From contig NZ_JAGFPK010000001.1 of NCBI RefSeq assembly GCF_017599385.1, forward strand, positions 436,177 to 500,176: 64,000 nucleotides of DNA, read 5' to 3'. Under the pieces are notes generated by a model. The model was not told the origin of the DNA. It made no database searches and saw only the letters and a list, made by a program, of their open reading frames with translations. Source of the stretch: Ciceribacter sp. L1K22 (GTDB taxonomy: Bacteria > Pseudomonadota > Alphaproteobacteria > Rhizobiales > Rhizobiaceae). Positions within the stretch are counted from its first letter, which is position 1. Every line of letters starts with the position of its first letter. Below are positions 53,375-63,326 of this stretch, piece by piece. The translations under genes and the position numbers were made by a program.

Positions 53375-54113
53375 GGGGCCAGTGAGAACAGTGCAGAGAC
53401 AGAATGGCGTGGCGCTATGGCGCCAGATTGCGGACCGGATCCGCGTTTCCATTGCCGAGGGGCGGTATGACGAGACGGGTATGGTCCCGCCGGAGGCAGC
53501 ACTCGCCGAGCAGTTCGGCGTCAATCGACACACGGTACGCGCCGCGCTCGCAGCACTCGGACAGGAGGGTATCGTAAGGCCCGTTCAGGGGCGAGGGACG
53601 CTGATCGAAAGACGCGAACGTTTCAACTTTCCGATCTCCCGTCGCACCCGCTTCACCGAGGGCATCGGCGAGCAGGCGAGGGAGATAGAGGGAATTCTTC
53701 TGTTTTCGGAGGTGGAGGCGGCGACGATTGAAGTCGCCAAATCGTTGGAATTGGAACGGTTGGCGCCAGTCCTGAGGATCGAAGCGCTCCGCAAGGCCGA
53801 TGGTCGCGCCGTTTCGACGTCGACCAGTTGGTTTCCCATGCCGCGATTCGAGAATATGGGTGATGCCTATAAGCAGACCGGCTCGATCACGCGGGCCTTC
53901 GGACTGTGCGGATTGGAGGACTACGTCCGTGCCAGGACGGAAATAAGCGCCGCCCATGCCGAACAATCGGACCTGGCGGCGCTGGGCTTGGCTCCCGGAG
54001 CCATCGTTCTAATGACGAAGGCTCTCAATACGGATCTAGACGGTGTGCCGGTTCAGTACGCGGTAACGCGGTTCCCCGCAGACCGTGTGCAACTGACCGT
54101 CACCAATGGATAA
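53373..54113 (+). CDS. phnF: GntR/HutC family regulator PhnF
   Basis: 246 residues. The winged helix starts GVALWRQIADRIRVSIAEGRYDETGMVPPEAALAEQFGVNRHTVRAAL, and the UTRA ligand-binding domain occupies about 90-240. It is a likely repressor of the divergent phnG operon, relieved by a phosphonate or phosphate-starvation signal. The ATG at 53373 is used; no strong Shine-Dalgarno is visible. It is convergent with gpmA, 15 bases away. Confidence 0.92.
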   Translation: MGPVRTVQRQNGVALWRQIADRIRVSIAEGRYDETGMVPPEAALAEQFGVNRHTVRAALAALGQEGIVRPVQGRGTLIERRERFNFPISRRTRFTEGIGEQAREIEGILLFSEVEAATIEVAKSLELERLAPVLRIEALRKADGRAVSTSTSWFPMPRFENMGDAYKQTGSITRAFGLCGLEDYVRARTEISAAHAEQSDLAALGLAPGAIVLMTKALNTDLDGVPVQYAVTRFPADRVQLTVTNG

Positions 54114-54128
54114 CGGCCAGCCGCCGAC

Positions 54129-54764
54129 TCAGTGAGCGCCAGACATGTCGCCCAGCACATCCTTGGATGCGACCGTCGAATCGGCATTGAGGCTGTAGAC
54201 CATCGGAACGCCCGTCGCCAGGTTGAGCTTGAGGATCTGTTCCTTGCTGAGCTTGTCGAGCACCATCACGAGCGATCGAAGGGAATTGCCGTGCGCTGCG
54301 ACGAGTACCTTCTCTCCACGCAGCACTCGCGGAAGGATTTCAGTGAGGTAGTAAGGCCAGACGCGTGCGCCGGTGTCGCGAAGGCTCTCGCCGCCCGGCG
54401 GCGGAATGTCGTAGGACCTGCGCCAGATATGAACCTGCTCCTCGCCCCATTTCTGACGGGCATCGTCCTTGTTGAGGCCGGACAGATCGCCGTAGTCACG
54501 TTCGTTCAGTGCCTCGTCACGGATTGTCGTCAGATCGGACTGGCCAACATTGTCGAGAATGATCTGGCACGTCTTCTGGGCCCGGCTGAGCACCGATGTA
54601 TAGGCCACGTCGAACTTGATGCCATAGTCGGCAAGCGCCTTGCCGCCGGCATTGGCTTCCTGCACGCCGAGCTCCGTTAGGTCAGGGTCACGCCAGCCGG
54701 TGAACAGGTTCTTGAGATTCCATTCGCTCTGGCCGTGACGGACGAGAACCAGGGTGCCGCTCAT
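54129..54764 (-). CDS. gpmA: 2,3-bisphosphoglycerate-dependent phosphoglycerate mutase
   Basis: 211 residues. The histidine phosphatase motif [12 protein letters not shown] is at residues 5-16 with His10, [17 protein letters not shown] carries the catalytic Glu, and [12 protein letters not shown] the second His. It interconverts 3- and 2-phosphoglycerate. It is shorter than the E. coli protein (about 250 residues) through loss of surface loops, as in other rhizobia. The ATG at 54764 has TTGGAGGAT upstream; an open frame 30 codons longer enters dapB. Confidence 0.94.
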   Translation of the reverse strand: MSGTLVLVRHGQSEWNLKNLFTGWRDPDLTELGVQEANAGGKALADYGIKFDVAYTSVLSRAQKTCQIILDNVGQSDLTTIRDEALNERDYGDLSGLNKDDARQKWGEEQVHIWRRSYDIPPPGGESLRDTGARVWPYYLTEILPRVLRGEKVLVAAHGNSLRSLVMVLDKLSKEQILKLNLATGVPMVYSLNADSTVASKDVLGDMSGAH

Positions 54765-54784
54765 AGGGATCCTCCAAGGATATG

Positions 54785-55609
54785 TCAGTGGGATGATGAA
54801 AGCCCGAGCACGTCGAGCATCGAATAGAATCCAGGTTTGCGGTCGCGCGCCCATAACGCCGCTTTAAGCGCTCCGCGGGCAAAGATTGTGCGGTCTCCCG
54901 CATTGTGTGAAAGCGTCACGGTTTCTCCTTCGCCAGCGATGATGACAGAATGATCGCCGATCACCGATCCGCCTCTCAGCGTCGCAAATCCGATCGATCC
55001 CGCCTCGCGGGGCCCCGTATGTCCGTCGCGGACCCGCACGGAGTGGTCCGTTAGATCGATGTCGCGTCCCTTGGCGGCGGCTTCCCCAAGCAGAAGGGCA
55101 GTGCCTGACGGCGCGTCAACCTTGTGCTTGTGGTGCATCTCGAGAATTTCGATGTCCCAACCGGCGGCATCGAGCGCCTTGGCCGCCTGCTGTACGAGAA
55201 CCGACAGCAGATTGACACCGAGGCTCATATTGCCGGATTTGACGATCCGCGCATGCCGCGCCGCTGCGGCAAATCTTGCGTCATCGTCACTGCTGCATCC
55301 GGTGGTGCCGATGACGTGGACGATACGAGCCTGGGCGGCTAGCACTGAAAATTCTACAGAGGCCGCTGGTGACGTGAAATCCACGACGCCGTCGGCTGCC
55401 ACAAAGGCAGAAAGCGGGTCATCTGTTATCACGACGCCAATCGGACCAAGCCCCGCGATCTCGCCTGCATCTCTGCCGATATGAACTGAACCGGGCCGTT
55501 CGGTTGCGGCGTGTAACTCGGTATCGGGTGAGGCGTGGATGAGGCGGATGAGCGTCTGGCCCATCCGGCCGCCGGCTCCGACCACAACCAGTTTCATGGC
55601 CTGGGTCAT
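54785..55609 (-). CDS. dapB: 4-hydroxy-tetrahydrodipicolinate reductase
   Basis: 274 residues. It reduces hydroxytetrahydrodipicolinate in the lysine and diaminopimelate pathway. The NAD(P)-binding [15 protein letters not shown] is at residues 8-22 and the active-site [16 protein letters not shown] near 160. The ATG at 55609 follows GGGAGGTGAG and overlaps the stop of the ABC exporter gene by four bases. gpmA begins 20 bases downstream. Confidence 0.95.
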   Translation of the reverse strand: MTQAMKLVVVGAGGRMGQTLIRLIHASPDTELHAATERPGSVHIGRDAGEIAGLGPIGVVITDDPLSAFVAADGVVDFTSPAASVEFSVLAAQARIVHVIGTTGCSSDDDARFAAAARHARIVKSGNMSLGVNLLSVLVQQAAKALDAAGWDIEILEMHHKHKVDAPSGTALLLGEAAAKGRDIDLTDHSVRVRDGHTGPREAGSIGFATLRGGSVIGDHSVIIAGEGETVTLSHNAGDRTIFARGALKAALWARDRKPGFYSMLDVLGLSSSH

Positions 55610-57417
55610 GTATTCTCACCTCCCGTCGGCATCGTGACGTCGTGAACGGACGTCGCCTGCAGCTTGTTGAGGCGAGCGTAAAGTCCGTCGGCGCGGCGCG
55701 CAAGGTCGTCATGAATACCCTGCTCGACGACCCGACCGCCTTCCATCACGATGATCTGGTCTGCGTTCACGACTGTCGAAAGCCGGTGCGCGATAACGAC
55801 AACGGTGCGTCCGCCCATGGCTTCGTCCAACGCCTTCTGAACCGCAGCCTCCGATTCGGTGTCGAGCGCGGATGTCGCCTCGTCGAGGAGCAGGATCGGC
55901 GCGTTTCGCACCAGCGCTCTCGCGATCGACAGTCTCTGGCGCTGTCCTCCTGAGAGCGTCAGCCCGTTTTCGCCGACAGGCGTATCGTAACCCATGGGCT
56001 GAGCCATGATAAAATCGTGAGCATAAGCGTGTTTTGCCGCGTCTTCGATCTCGGCGTCTGTCGCATCCGGTCTGCCATAACGGATATTGTCTCGGATCGT
56101 GCCCTCGAAGAGGTAAGGCTGCTGCGAGACATAGGCGATGTGGCGGCGAAGCGAGGCTTTGGTCACGTCGGCGATGTTTTGGCCATCGATCAGGATTTCT
56201 CCCTGGCCGGGATCATAGAAGCGCGGGATGAGCGTGATGATCGTCGACTTGCCGGCACCAGATGGTCCCACGAGCGCCGTGGTTCTGCCCCCCTCGGCCA
56301 CGAAGCTGACGTCCTTGAGGATCGCGTTCTCACCATAGGCGAAACCGACGTGCCGAAACTCGATCCGTGCTTCGCTGACAACGAGATCCCTGGCGTCCGG
56401 CTTGTCGCGCTGATGCGGCTGGGAGTCGAGAATCTCGTAGATCATCCTGGCATTGACGACGGCACGCTCCATCTGCACCTGCAGCTTTGCAAGGCGCTTC
56501 GCAGGCTCGTACGCCATCAGAAGTGCGGCGACGAAGGAGAAGAAGGCGCCGGGCGGAACGCCGCCATAGATCGAGCGAAATGCGGCATAAGCCAGCACGC
56601 TGGAGATCGCGACGCCCGCGAACGTCTCCGTGATCGGCGATGTGCGCTCGCTGAGCCTTGCAATCCTGTTGGATCGATTTTCCGCAGCCGTGATGACGCC
56701 GTCGACCTTGCGGGTCAGTTCGGCTTCCATCGTGAACGCCTTCACGATGGCGATCCCCTGGATCGTTTCCTGCATCGCGCCAAGAACGCGGCTGTTGAAG
56801 ATCACGGATTCGCGGGTCGCGCTGCGCAGGCGGCGCGAGATGTATCGGAGGGCCCACAGTAGCGGTGGTGCGACGACGAAGACGATCAGCGTCAGTACCG
56901 GATCCTTGAGCAGCATCACCCCGATCAACGCGATCAGGGTGAGCAGGTCGCGTGCCATTGAAGTGACCGTGAGGTTCAGGACATCGCGTATGCCGTTGAT
57001 GTTCTGGCTTACCTGGGCCGAAAGGTGGGCCGAGCGGGCATCGGTGAAATAACCCACCGAGAGGTTCATAAGATGTGCGAACAAGCGCCGCTGGTAACGT
57101 GCAACGATGTTGTTGCCGATCTTGGCAAGAGCCACAGCCTGTCCGTAGGATGCGAAGCCGCGCAATACGAAAGCGGCAAGGATAGACCCGCAGATCAGCC
57201 AGACAACGTCAGCCCTCCGATTGGCGAACGCCTCGTTGACGACGGCTTCCATGATCCATGCGGTGAACGCCGTTGTGAGTGCCACGGTCGCCAGACAGGC
57301 GATCGCAAAGGCGTATCCGCGCCAGTGATCGCGTCCGTTCTCTGATACAATCCGCCTCAGAACCGCGCTGACGCTGTCGGGGTCGATCGCCGGGACCTTC
57401 TTTGTCTGGGCAGCCAA
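55606..57417 (-). CDS. ABC exporter, fused permease and ATPase (MsbA-like)
   Basis: 603 residues. The N-terminal six-helix exporter domain runs to about 330 and the ATPase follows: Walker [21 protein letters not shown] near 385, signature [20 protein letters not shown] and Walker [14 protein letters not shown]. The best start is a TTG at 57417 ([13 protein letters not shown]), since a stop lies a few codons upstream. It may flip lipid A or another lipid across the inner membrane; the substrate is not certain. It is coupled to dapB by overlapping stop and start codons. Confidence 0.88.
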   Translation of the reverse strand: MAAQTKKVPAIDPDSVSAVLRRIVSENGRDHWRGYAFAIACLATVALTTAFTAWIMEAVVNEAFANRRADVVWLICGSILAAFVLRGFASYGQAVALAKIGNNIVARYQRRLFAHLMNLSVGYFTDARSAHLSAQVSQNINGIRDVLNLTVTSMARDLLTLIALIGVMLLKDPVLTLIVFVVAPPLLWALRYISRRLRSATRESVIFNSRVLGAMQETIQGIAIVKAFTMEAELTRKVDGVITAAENRSNRIARLSERTSPITETFAGVAISSVLAYAAFRSIYGGVPPGAFFSFVAALLMAYEPAKRLAKLQVQMERAVVNARMIYEILDSQPHQRDKPDARDLVVSEARIEFRHVGFAYGENAILKDVSFVAEGGRTTALVGPSGAGKSTIITLIPRFYDPGQGEILIDGQNIADVTKASLRRHIAYVSQQPYLFEGTIRDNIRYGRPDATDAEIEDAAKHAYAHDFIMAQPMGYDTPVGENGLTLSGGQRQRLSIARALVRNAPILLLDEATSALDTESEAAVQKALDEAMGGRTVVVIAHRLSTVVNADQIIVMEGGRVVEQGIHDDLARRADGLYARLNKLQATSVHDVTMPTGGENT

Positions 57418-57528
57418 TACGAAGACTTTCTGAATTCGCTTTCATGGAGGAACGCGCCGATCTGGCGCTAACCTCGCGGCTCTATAGCCATTCCCGTTGG
57501 CTTTGACCAGCGTTGCGCATGCCGCGCG

Positions 57529-58554
57529 TCACGAGGAGCGCCAACGGCGGCCTTCGGTGGCGAGGCCGAAACTGGACGGCGCTCGCGCATAGGCGGCAAG
57601 CCCCGAAAGTGCCGCCTGGGGATGGGTCACGATGAAGGTCGGAATGGATTTCATCATGGCCGAGTGAGGTGCCTTGTCTTCGAACGCTGCACGGAATTGA
57701 TCCGTTGTAAGTGCCTTGGCGATCTTCTGTGAAATGCCACCCGAAAGATAGACACCGCCACGCGCCATGAAGATCAGCGCAAGATCACCGGCAAGGCGTG
57801 CGAGATAGGTTACGAACAGGGAAATGGTTTCTTCAGCGGCCCTGTCTGTACCGGCAAGGGCGCGCGACGTCACATCCGCTGGATCGTGCCACTGTGGCTC
57901 AAGGCCGTCTGCCTTGCACACCGCCTGGTAGATGTTCAAAATACCGCGTCCGCAGAGCAGTTGCTCCGCCGAGATTCGCCCCTCGATCGGAGTCAGATGA
58001 GGGAAGATTTGGAAATCGCGTTGGCTGCGGGGTCCGATGTCGACATGGCCGCCTTCGCCAGGCACTGGAAACCACGTGTCCTGCGCGTGAACAAGACCCG
58101 CGACACCGAGACCGGTCCCTGGACCCAGAACGACGCGCGACGCGACGGGGCTTTCCGCATTATCGCCGATCGGCTGCCGGTACTCGTCTGGCAGCGTAGC
58201 CACGGCGAGCGCCTGAGCTTCGAAATCGTTGACGATGAGGACATCGGAGAAGCCCAGTCCGGAGATCATGTCCCTTGGCTTGACCACCCAGTCGCAATTG
58301 GTAAGCGGTATCTCGTCGCCCTTGATTGGCCCCGCCACAGCGAGAATAGCCGATTTTGGCCGTACCGGGGTTTTGTCTAGCACGCATTGTTGAATGGCTG
58401 CGTCGATCGTGGCGAAATCGGCCGTATGGACGTTCGGGAACTGGTTCGGCTCCGCCTGCGCATCCGCGAGCAGCCAGAAACGCGCATTGGTGCCGCCGAT
58501 ATCGCCGATGAGAATCGGGAAGGGTGGGTTTTCTAGGTTGTGAGATCGGGGCAT
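57529..58554 (-). CDS. glk: Glucokinase
   Basis: 341 residues from the ATG at 58554 (a TTG at 58566 is in frame). The ATP-binding motif [16 protein letters not shown] is near residue 16, [14 protein letters not shown] is a glucose-binding region, and [15 protein letters not shown] and [13 protein letters not shown] are the usual Glk segments. It phosphorylates glucose with ATP. mgsA lies 25 bases upstream on the same strand, a common rhizobial pair. Confidence 0.94.
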   Translation of the reverse strand: MPRSHNLENPPFPILIGDIGGTNARFWLLADAQAEPNQFPNVHTADFATIDAAIQQCVLDKTPVRPKSAILAVAGPIKGDEIPLTNCDWVVKPRDMISGLGFSDVLIVNDFEAQALAVATLPDEYRQPIGDNAESPVASRVVLGPGTGLGVAGLVHAQDTWFPVPGEGGHVDIGPRSQRDFQIFPHLTPIEGRISAEQLLCGRGILNIYQAVCKADGLEPQWHDPADVTSRALAGTDRAAEETISLFVTYLARLAGDLALIFMARGGVYLSGGISQKIAKALTTDQFRAAFEDKAPHSAMMKSIPTFIVTHPQAALSGLAAYARAPSSFGLATEGRRWRSS

Positions 58555-58579
58555 AGGGACGTCCAAGCAGCGAAGCGGT

Positions 58580-58960
58580 TCAGCGAGTGGCGTGGGCGAT
58601 CATCAGTTCGGCTGTCGCCCTGTTAAGCGCCATGGGAATATCATAAACGGTTGCCAGTCGCATAAGTGCCTTGACATCGACATCGTGCGGCATGGCGGTC
58701 AGGGGATCGACGAAGAAGATCAGCATGTCGATCTCACCAGTAGCGATGAGCGCGCCTATCTGCTGATCTCCGCCAAGGGGTCCGCTTTTCATGCGTTGGA
58801 CGGACAGACTGGGGCAGGCCTGCTGAATCCGCCCCCCCGTGGTGCCGGTTGCCACGATCTGCCACCCCGCAAGCACCGCCTCGTGCCTGCGGGCGAAGTC
58901 AGCGAGATCATCTTTTTTCTGATCGTGCGCGATCAGCGCAATAGAGGGTTTCCCTGCCAT
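58580..58960 (-). CDS. mgsA: Methylglyoxal synthase
   Basis: 126 residues. It converts dihydroxyacetone phosphate to methylglyoxal and phosphate, a bypass of lower glycolysis. It starts [14 protein letters not shown] with the catalytic His; [10 protein letters not shown] binds phosphate, and [28 protein letters not shown] holds the catalytic Asp pair. The ATG at 58960 follows GGGGAACG. Confidence 0.95.
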   Translation of the reverse strand: MAGKPSIALIAHDQKKDDLADFARRHEAVLAGWQIVATGTTGGRIQQACPSLSVQRMKSGPLGGDQQIGALIATGEIDMLIFFVDPLTAMPHDVDVKALMRLATVYDIPMALNRATAELMIAHATR

Positions 58961-59033
58961 CGTTCCCCGCAGCCGGCCAGCCTTAAATCGATTTGATCAC
59001 GTCTATATCAACATCGTGACATTTGGAAAGCGT

Positions 59034-60068
59034 TCACTCGTCGCCGGAAGGACGAGCCATCGGTATTGGAACTCTGGCCGGCAAATCGGCAAAGGTTAAA
59101 ACGGCACCAGCACCAATGGCAGCGACGGTCGGCGTAAACCCGTTGCCCAAAGTGACCTCCGCTTCGCTGGCGGGGCCTGGCGCATCGAGAACACGGGCGC
59201 AAGCCTTCGGCAGATCCGCAAGCCTCGCAGGCTTCGGTTTCGGTGCCGGCTTGGCATTAGGGTCTTTTTTGGGCGGCGCCCACGGTTCGTCGGTGAACCA
59301 CCATGCGAGGTCCTTGCCGCATCCGTCGCCGGCGGGAACGGCCGCCTGTTCCTTGCAGCCGGCGGAATCGGCCGGGCACTTTATCCGGACGTGAAAATGG
59401 TAATCGTGACCATAGTAGGGGCGCACCTTGCCGAGCGCCGAACGTTCTCCGCTCCAGGTTTCGCAGAGCTTCTTCTTGATCGCCGGGTTCACGAAGATGC
59501 GTTCGACCTCGGGATAGCTTGCGGCGCGCATGATTACCGCCGCGTGCGCCGGAGTCCAGATACTGGGATCGACGGTGAGGAAGGTATTCTTTTTCAGCAT
59601 CGAGGTCGCCGAAATATCCTCACGCTCCTTTGCCGACAGCGTTCGTGATGGCATGGGCGTAAGCCAGATGTCAGCATCCAGACCAACCTGATGCGACGCA
59701 TGGCCAGACAGCATCGGCCCACCCCGGGGTTGCGAGATATCACCGAGTAGAAGTCCAGGCCATCCATCATATTGGGCAGCGTCGCGTGAAAGACGCTCGA
59801 GCAGGGAGATCATCTGCGGATGTCCCCAGCGGCGGTTGCGGGACAGGCGCATGGCCTGCCAGGTCGGTCCATCGGTCGGGATTGCGACGGCGCCGCTGAT
59901 GCAACCCTTCGAATAGAAGCCATAGGTCTCGGGCGTCGAACGGCTGGGAAGTTTCACCGCGCCGAAAAGCTCCTTGGCAGGCTTCTCGGTTGCTGTGCTT
60001 GCGTCAACCGACGCCAGCACCGATGCCGCAGCCAACAGCACCGTCATGATCGTTCTGTAGACGCCCAT
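59034..60068 (-). CDS. mepA: Penicillin-insensitive murein endopeptidase
   Basis: 344 residues. The signal peptide (TVLLAAASVLASVDAST) is near the start. The LAS metallopeptidase domain contains HASHQVGLDADIWL with the zinc His and Asp, and GHDYHFHVRIKCP with the second His motif. It cuts D-alanyl-diaminopimelate cross-links in peptidoglycan in the periplasm. A Pro/Lys-rich linker and a further 60 residues extend the C-terminus beyond the E. coli enzyme (about 274 residues). The ATG at 60068 has GAGGA upstream. It is divergent from yejA. Confidence 0.93.
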   Translation of the reverse strand: MGVYRTIMTVLLAAASVLASVDASTATEKPAKELFGAVKLPSRSTPETYGFYSKGCISGAVAIPTDGPTWQAMRLSRNRRWGHPQMISLLERLSRDAAQYDGWPGLLLGDISQPRGGPMLSGHASHQVGLDADIWLTPMPSRTLSAKEREDISATSMLKKNTFLTVDPSIWTPAHAAVIMRAASYPEVERIFVNPAIKKKLCETWSGERSALGKVRPYYGHDYHFHVRIKCPADSAGCKEQAAVPAGDGCGKDLAWWFTDEPWAPPKKDPNAKPAPKPKPARLADLPKACARVLDAPGPASEAEVTLGNGFTPTVAAIGAGAVLTFADLPARVPIPMARPSGDE

Positions 60069-60243
60069 TTGTTGTCCTCGTTCTCATCAAAGCCGCGGGT
60101 TGCCGCCTCCGCCGATTTGGTCGGAGTGTATCGCGAAATCACACAACGGTGAATCCGATTGCGCGACTACGGCTCAGAGATGGCTGTTTTTTGACGAATT
60201 TCTCCCTATCCTGTCCGCAACAAGAAACAGCAAGGGGATGAGC

Positions 60244-62079
60244 ATGATGGACATGCGCCGCCTGGCGATCGTGATTTTCGCGTGCCTGATCGTACCCTCG
60301 ACGGGCTTCTCCCAGGAGAAGACCTGGTATCACGGTACATCGATCGTCGAACCCGTCAAATACCCGGAAGGGTTTGCCCATTTCGACTACGTCAACGTCG
60401 ATGCCCCCAAGGGTGGTGACCTGCGATTGTCGGCAAGCGGCACCTTCGATACGTTAAATCCGGTGCTAGAAAAAGGCGAGTTGGCATCGGGGTTGTCGCC
60501 GAGGCTCTCGCTCGTCACCGAGACTTTGATGAAGCCGTCGCTCGACGAGATCGATGCCGAATACGGGCTTCTTGCCGAGGCCGTTCACTATCCTGACGAC
60601 TATTCGTTTGCCACCTACCGTCTAAGGCCTGAGGCAAGATGGGCGGATGGTCAGCCCGTCACTCCCGAAGACGTCGTATTCAGCTTTGAACGGTTTAAGG
60701 AACTGACACCTCAGTACGCGGTCTATTACGCCCATGTCGTAAAGGCGGAAAAGACCGGTGAGCGCGACGTCACGTTCACGTTTGACGAAAAGAACAATCG
60801 AGAGCTTCCCAAAATCATCGGCCAGCTCGACATCCTACCGAAGCACTGGTGGGAGGGGACGGGCAGCGACGGCAAGCCGCGTGACATCACGCGCACGACG
60901 CTCGAACCGGTTATGGGTTCCGGCCCTTATCGGATCGCCGATTTCAAGCCTGGCGCTTACGTCCGATACGAACTGAGGGACGACTATTGGGGCAAGGATC
61001 TGAACGTTAACATCGGCTATCACAACTTCCGGACAGTTACCTATACCTACTATGCCGATCTGGACGTGGAATTCGAGATATTTCGAGCCGGCAATACGGA
61101 CTTCTGGCTTGAAAACAAGGCGATGCGTTGGGCCAACAGCTACGATTTCCCGGCTGTCGCCAACGGCGACGTGAAGCGCGAAATGATTGAGAACGACTAT
61201 CGGTCCTCAGGCGTCATGGTCGGCTTCATTCCCAATATGCGGCGCGACAAGTTCAAGAACAGGCAAGTGCGGCAGGCACTGAACTACGCGTTCGATTTCG
61301 AGGAACTGAACAAGACGCTGTTCTTCGAACAATACAAGCGGATCGACAGCTATTTCTATGGCTCCGACCTCGCATCGGCAGGCCTGCCCTCCGGCCAGGA
61401 ACTGCAAATTCTGGAGCAGTACCGGGATAGGATTCCGCCGGAGATTTTCACTGCTCCATATAAAAATCCGGTTGCCGGTGATCAGACCAAACTACGCGAG
61501 AATCTTCGCCAGGCGATCGCGCTGTTCCGTGAGGGGGGCTATGAAATCCGCAACGGCCGGATGACGAACACGAAGACGGGGGAACCCTTCGTCTTCGAAA
61601 TTCTGTTGGGCGGACCAACGATTGAGCCCGTGGCTCTGTCATTTTCCGAAAAGCTGCGTCAGATCGGCGTCGGAGTCAGTGTCCGCGTGGTCGACCAGGC
61701 GCAATACACCAACAGGGTTCGCTCGTTCGACTACGACGTTATCTATCTCGGATGGGCCCAGTCGCTTCATCCCGGAAACGAACAGCGGGACTACTGGGGA
61801 TCGAATGCAGCGACGAGCGAAGGTTCCCGAAATTATGCGGGTATCAGCGATCCTGTCGTCGACGACCTCATCCAGCAGATCATCTTCGCCAAGGACCGCG
61901 ACACTCTGGTCGCCACAACCAAGGCGCTCGATCGTGTTCTCCTTGCCAACGCCTATGTTGTCCCGAGCTACACGCTGAGGGCTTCCAGGCTTGCCTACCG
62001 ATCCTGGTTGCAGCATCCCGAAGAACTGCCGACCTATTCCAACGGTTTTCCCGACATATGGTGGGCGAAAGCGCAGTGA
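60244..62079 (+). CDS. yejA: Oligopeptide/microcin C-type ABC transporter substrate-binding protein
   Basis: 611 residues. Signal peptide MRRLAIVIFACLIVPSTGFSQ; the mature protein starts with TWYHGTSIVEPVKYPEGFAHFDYVNVDAPKGGDL, typical of the YejA subfamily of SBP family 5, and includes WADGQPVTPEDVVFSFERFK. It binds peptides (microcin C-like or murein-derived) in the periplasm. The ATG at 60244 has AAGGGG six bases before it; the ATG at 60238 sits directly on the ribosome binding site. Its TGA overlaps the start of a 51-codon frame. Confidence 0.92.
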   Translation: MMDMRRLAIVIFACLIVPSTGFSQEKTWYHGTSIVEPVKYPEGFAHFDYVNVDAPKGGDLRLSASGTFDTLNPVLEKGELASGLSPRLSLVTETLMKPSLDEIDAEYGLLAEAVHYPDDYSFATYRLRPEARWADGQPVTPEDVVFSFERFKELTPQYAVYYAHVVKAEKTGERDVTFTFDEKNNRELPKIIGQLDILPKHWWEGTGSDGKPRDITRTTLEPVMGSGPYRIADFKPGAYVRYELRDDYWGKDLNVNIGYHNFRTVTYTYYADLDVEFEIFRAGNTDFWLENKAMRWANSYDFPAVANGDVKREMIENDYRSSGVMVGFIPNMRRDKFKNRQVRQALNYAFDFEELNKTLFFEQYKRIDSYFYGSDLASAGLPSGQELQILEQYRDRIPPEIFTAPYKNPVAGDQTKLRENLRQAIALFREGGYEIRNGRMTNTKTGEPFVFEILLGGPTIEPVALSFSEKLRQIGVGVSVRVVDQAQYTNRVRSFDYDVIYLGWAQSLHPGNEQRDYWGSNAATSEGSRNYAGISDPVVDDLIQQIIFAKDRDTLVATTKALDRVLLANAYVVPSYTLRASRLAYRSWLQHPEELPTYSNGFPDIWWAKAQ

Positions 62080-62234
62080 TGGCAACAGCCACTTGCGTCT
62101 GCTGCGACGTCGGCTACCAATGCGGGGAGCGAATCGAACGCGGTCTGCGTGGACCCAGCGGAAGGGGCAATATTTTGGCGTGTAACTGTCGCGCAGGCGA
62201 CGAACGGGCGACAAGGTGCGGAGGTGGCCGCTGA
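62079..62234 (+). CDS. Putative 51-residue cysteine-rich microprotein between yejA and yejB
   Basis: An open frame of 51 codons exactly fills the gap. Its ATG overlaps the yejA stop (TGATG at 62077-62081), and its TGA overlaps the yejB ATG (TGATG at 62232-62236). It has seven cysteines: Cys6, 8, 9, 15, 35, 37 and 47 (segments [10 protein letters not shown] and ACNCRAG), many Arg and Gly, and no signal peptide or membrane helix. The double overlap suggests translational coupling; the Cys spacing could suit metal binding. No independent ribosome binding site is clear, and the frame also runs open upstream within yejA, so it may be chance. I do not assign a function. Confidence 0.4.
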   Translation: MATATCVCCDVGYQCGERIERGLRGPSGRGNILACNCRAGDERATRCGGGR

Positions 62235-63325
62235 TGGGTGCCTATATCCTGCGTCGCCTGCTTCTGATGATACCGACCATGGTCGGCATCATGGGCATTT
62301 CCTTTCTGGTCATCCAGTTCGCGCCCGGAGGGCCGGTCGAGCAGGTGATTGCCCAGCTGACGGGTCAGGGCGACAGTGCCGACCAGCGTCTGTCCGGCGG
62401 TGGAGACCTTCTGAACCAGTTCGGTGCGGATGAAACGAGTTCGAAGTACCGGGGTGCTCAGGGTCTAGATCCCGATCTTATCAGGAAGCTCGAGGTCCAG
62501 TTTGGCTTTGACAAGCCGCCATTGACCCGCTTCCTTGACATGATGTGGGACTACATCCGGTTCGACTTCGGCGAGAGCTTCTTCCGGAACACCACGGTGA
62601 TCGACCTGATCATCGAGAAACTCCCGGTTTCGGTGTCACTCGGCGTCTGGATCCTGCTGATTTCCTACACGATTTCCATTCCGCTGGGGATCAGGAAGGC
62701 GGTGAGGGACGGCTCGACCTTCGATATCTGGACCTCTGGCGTGATCGTCATCGGCTATGCCGTGCCGAGCTTCCTTTTCGGTATCCTGCTGATCGTGCTT
62801 TTTGCCGGTGGCTCGTTCTTCGATTGGTTCCCGTTGCGCGGATTGGTGTCCGACAACTTTGCTGAACTCACCTGGTGGGAGAAGATAATCGATTACTTCT
62901 GGCATCTGACACTGCCTTTGATCGCGCTGTCCCTTTCCGCCTTTGCGACCACGACGCTTCTGACAAAGAACTCGTTCATCGACGAGATCAAGAAGCAGTA
63001 TGTCGTGACAGCCCGCGCCAAAGGTTTGTCGGAGCGTCAGGTTCTGTACGGTCATGTATTCCGTAACGCCATGCTGATCGTCATCGCTGGCTTTCCAGGC
63101 GCCTTCATCTCGGCATTCTTCACCGGATCGCTGCTGATCGAAAACATCTTCTCGCTCGACGGTCTGGGCCGGCTCGGTTATCTCTCGATCGTCAATCGGG
63201 ACTATCCGGTCGTGTTCGCCACCCTTTATATCTTTTCCCTGATGGGCCTATTCGTCAGCCTCATCTCCGATCTGATCTACACCTGGATTGATCCCCGCAT
63301 CGATTTCGAACGGCGGGACGTCTGA
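62234..63325 (+). CDS. yejB: Oligopeptide/microcin C-type ABC transporter permease YejB
   Basis: 363 residues. The start [34 protein letters not shown] is characteristic of YejB. The permease core has the coupling segment [29 protein letters not shown] and six helices. The ATG at 62234 has GGAGG nine bases upstream; a GTG at 62216 is in frame but less likely. It forms the channel with YejE, whose gene follows after one base. Confidence 0.94.
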   Translation: MGAYILRRLLLMIPTMVGIMGISFLVIQFAPGGPVEQVIAQLTGQGDSADQRLSGGGDLLNQFGADETSSKYRGAQGLDPDLIRKLEVQFGFDKPPLTRFLDMMWDYIRFDFGESFFRNTTVIDLIIEKLPVSVSLGVWILLISYTISIPLGIRKAVRDGSTFDIWTSGVIVIGYAVPSFLFGILLIVLFAGGSFFDWFPLRGLVSDNFAELTWWEKIIDYFWHLTLPLIALSLSAFATTTLLTKNSFIDEIKKQYVVTARAKGLSERQVLYGHVFRNAMLIVIAGFPGAFISAFFTGSLLIENIFSLDGLGRLGYLSIVNRDYPVVFATLYIFSLMGLFVSLISDLIYTWIDPRIDFERRDV

Positions 63326-63326
63326 C

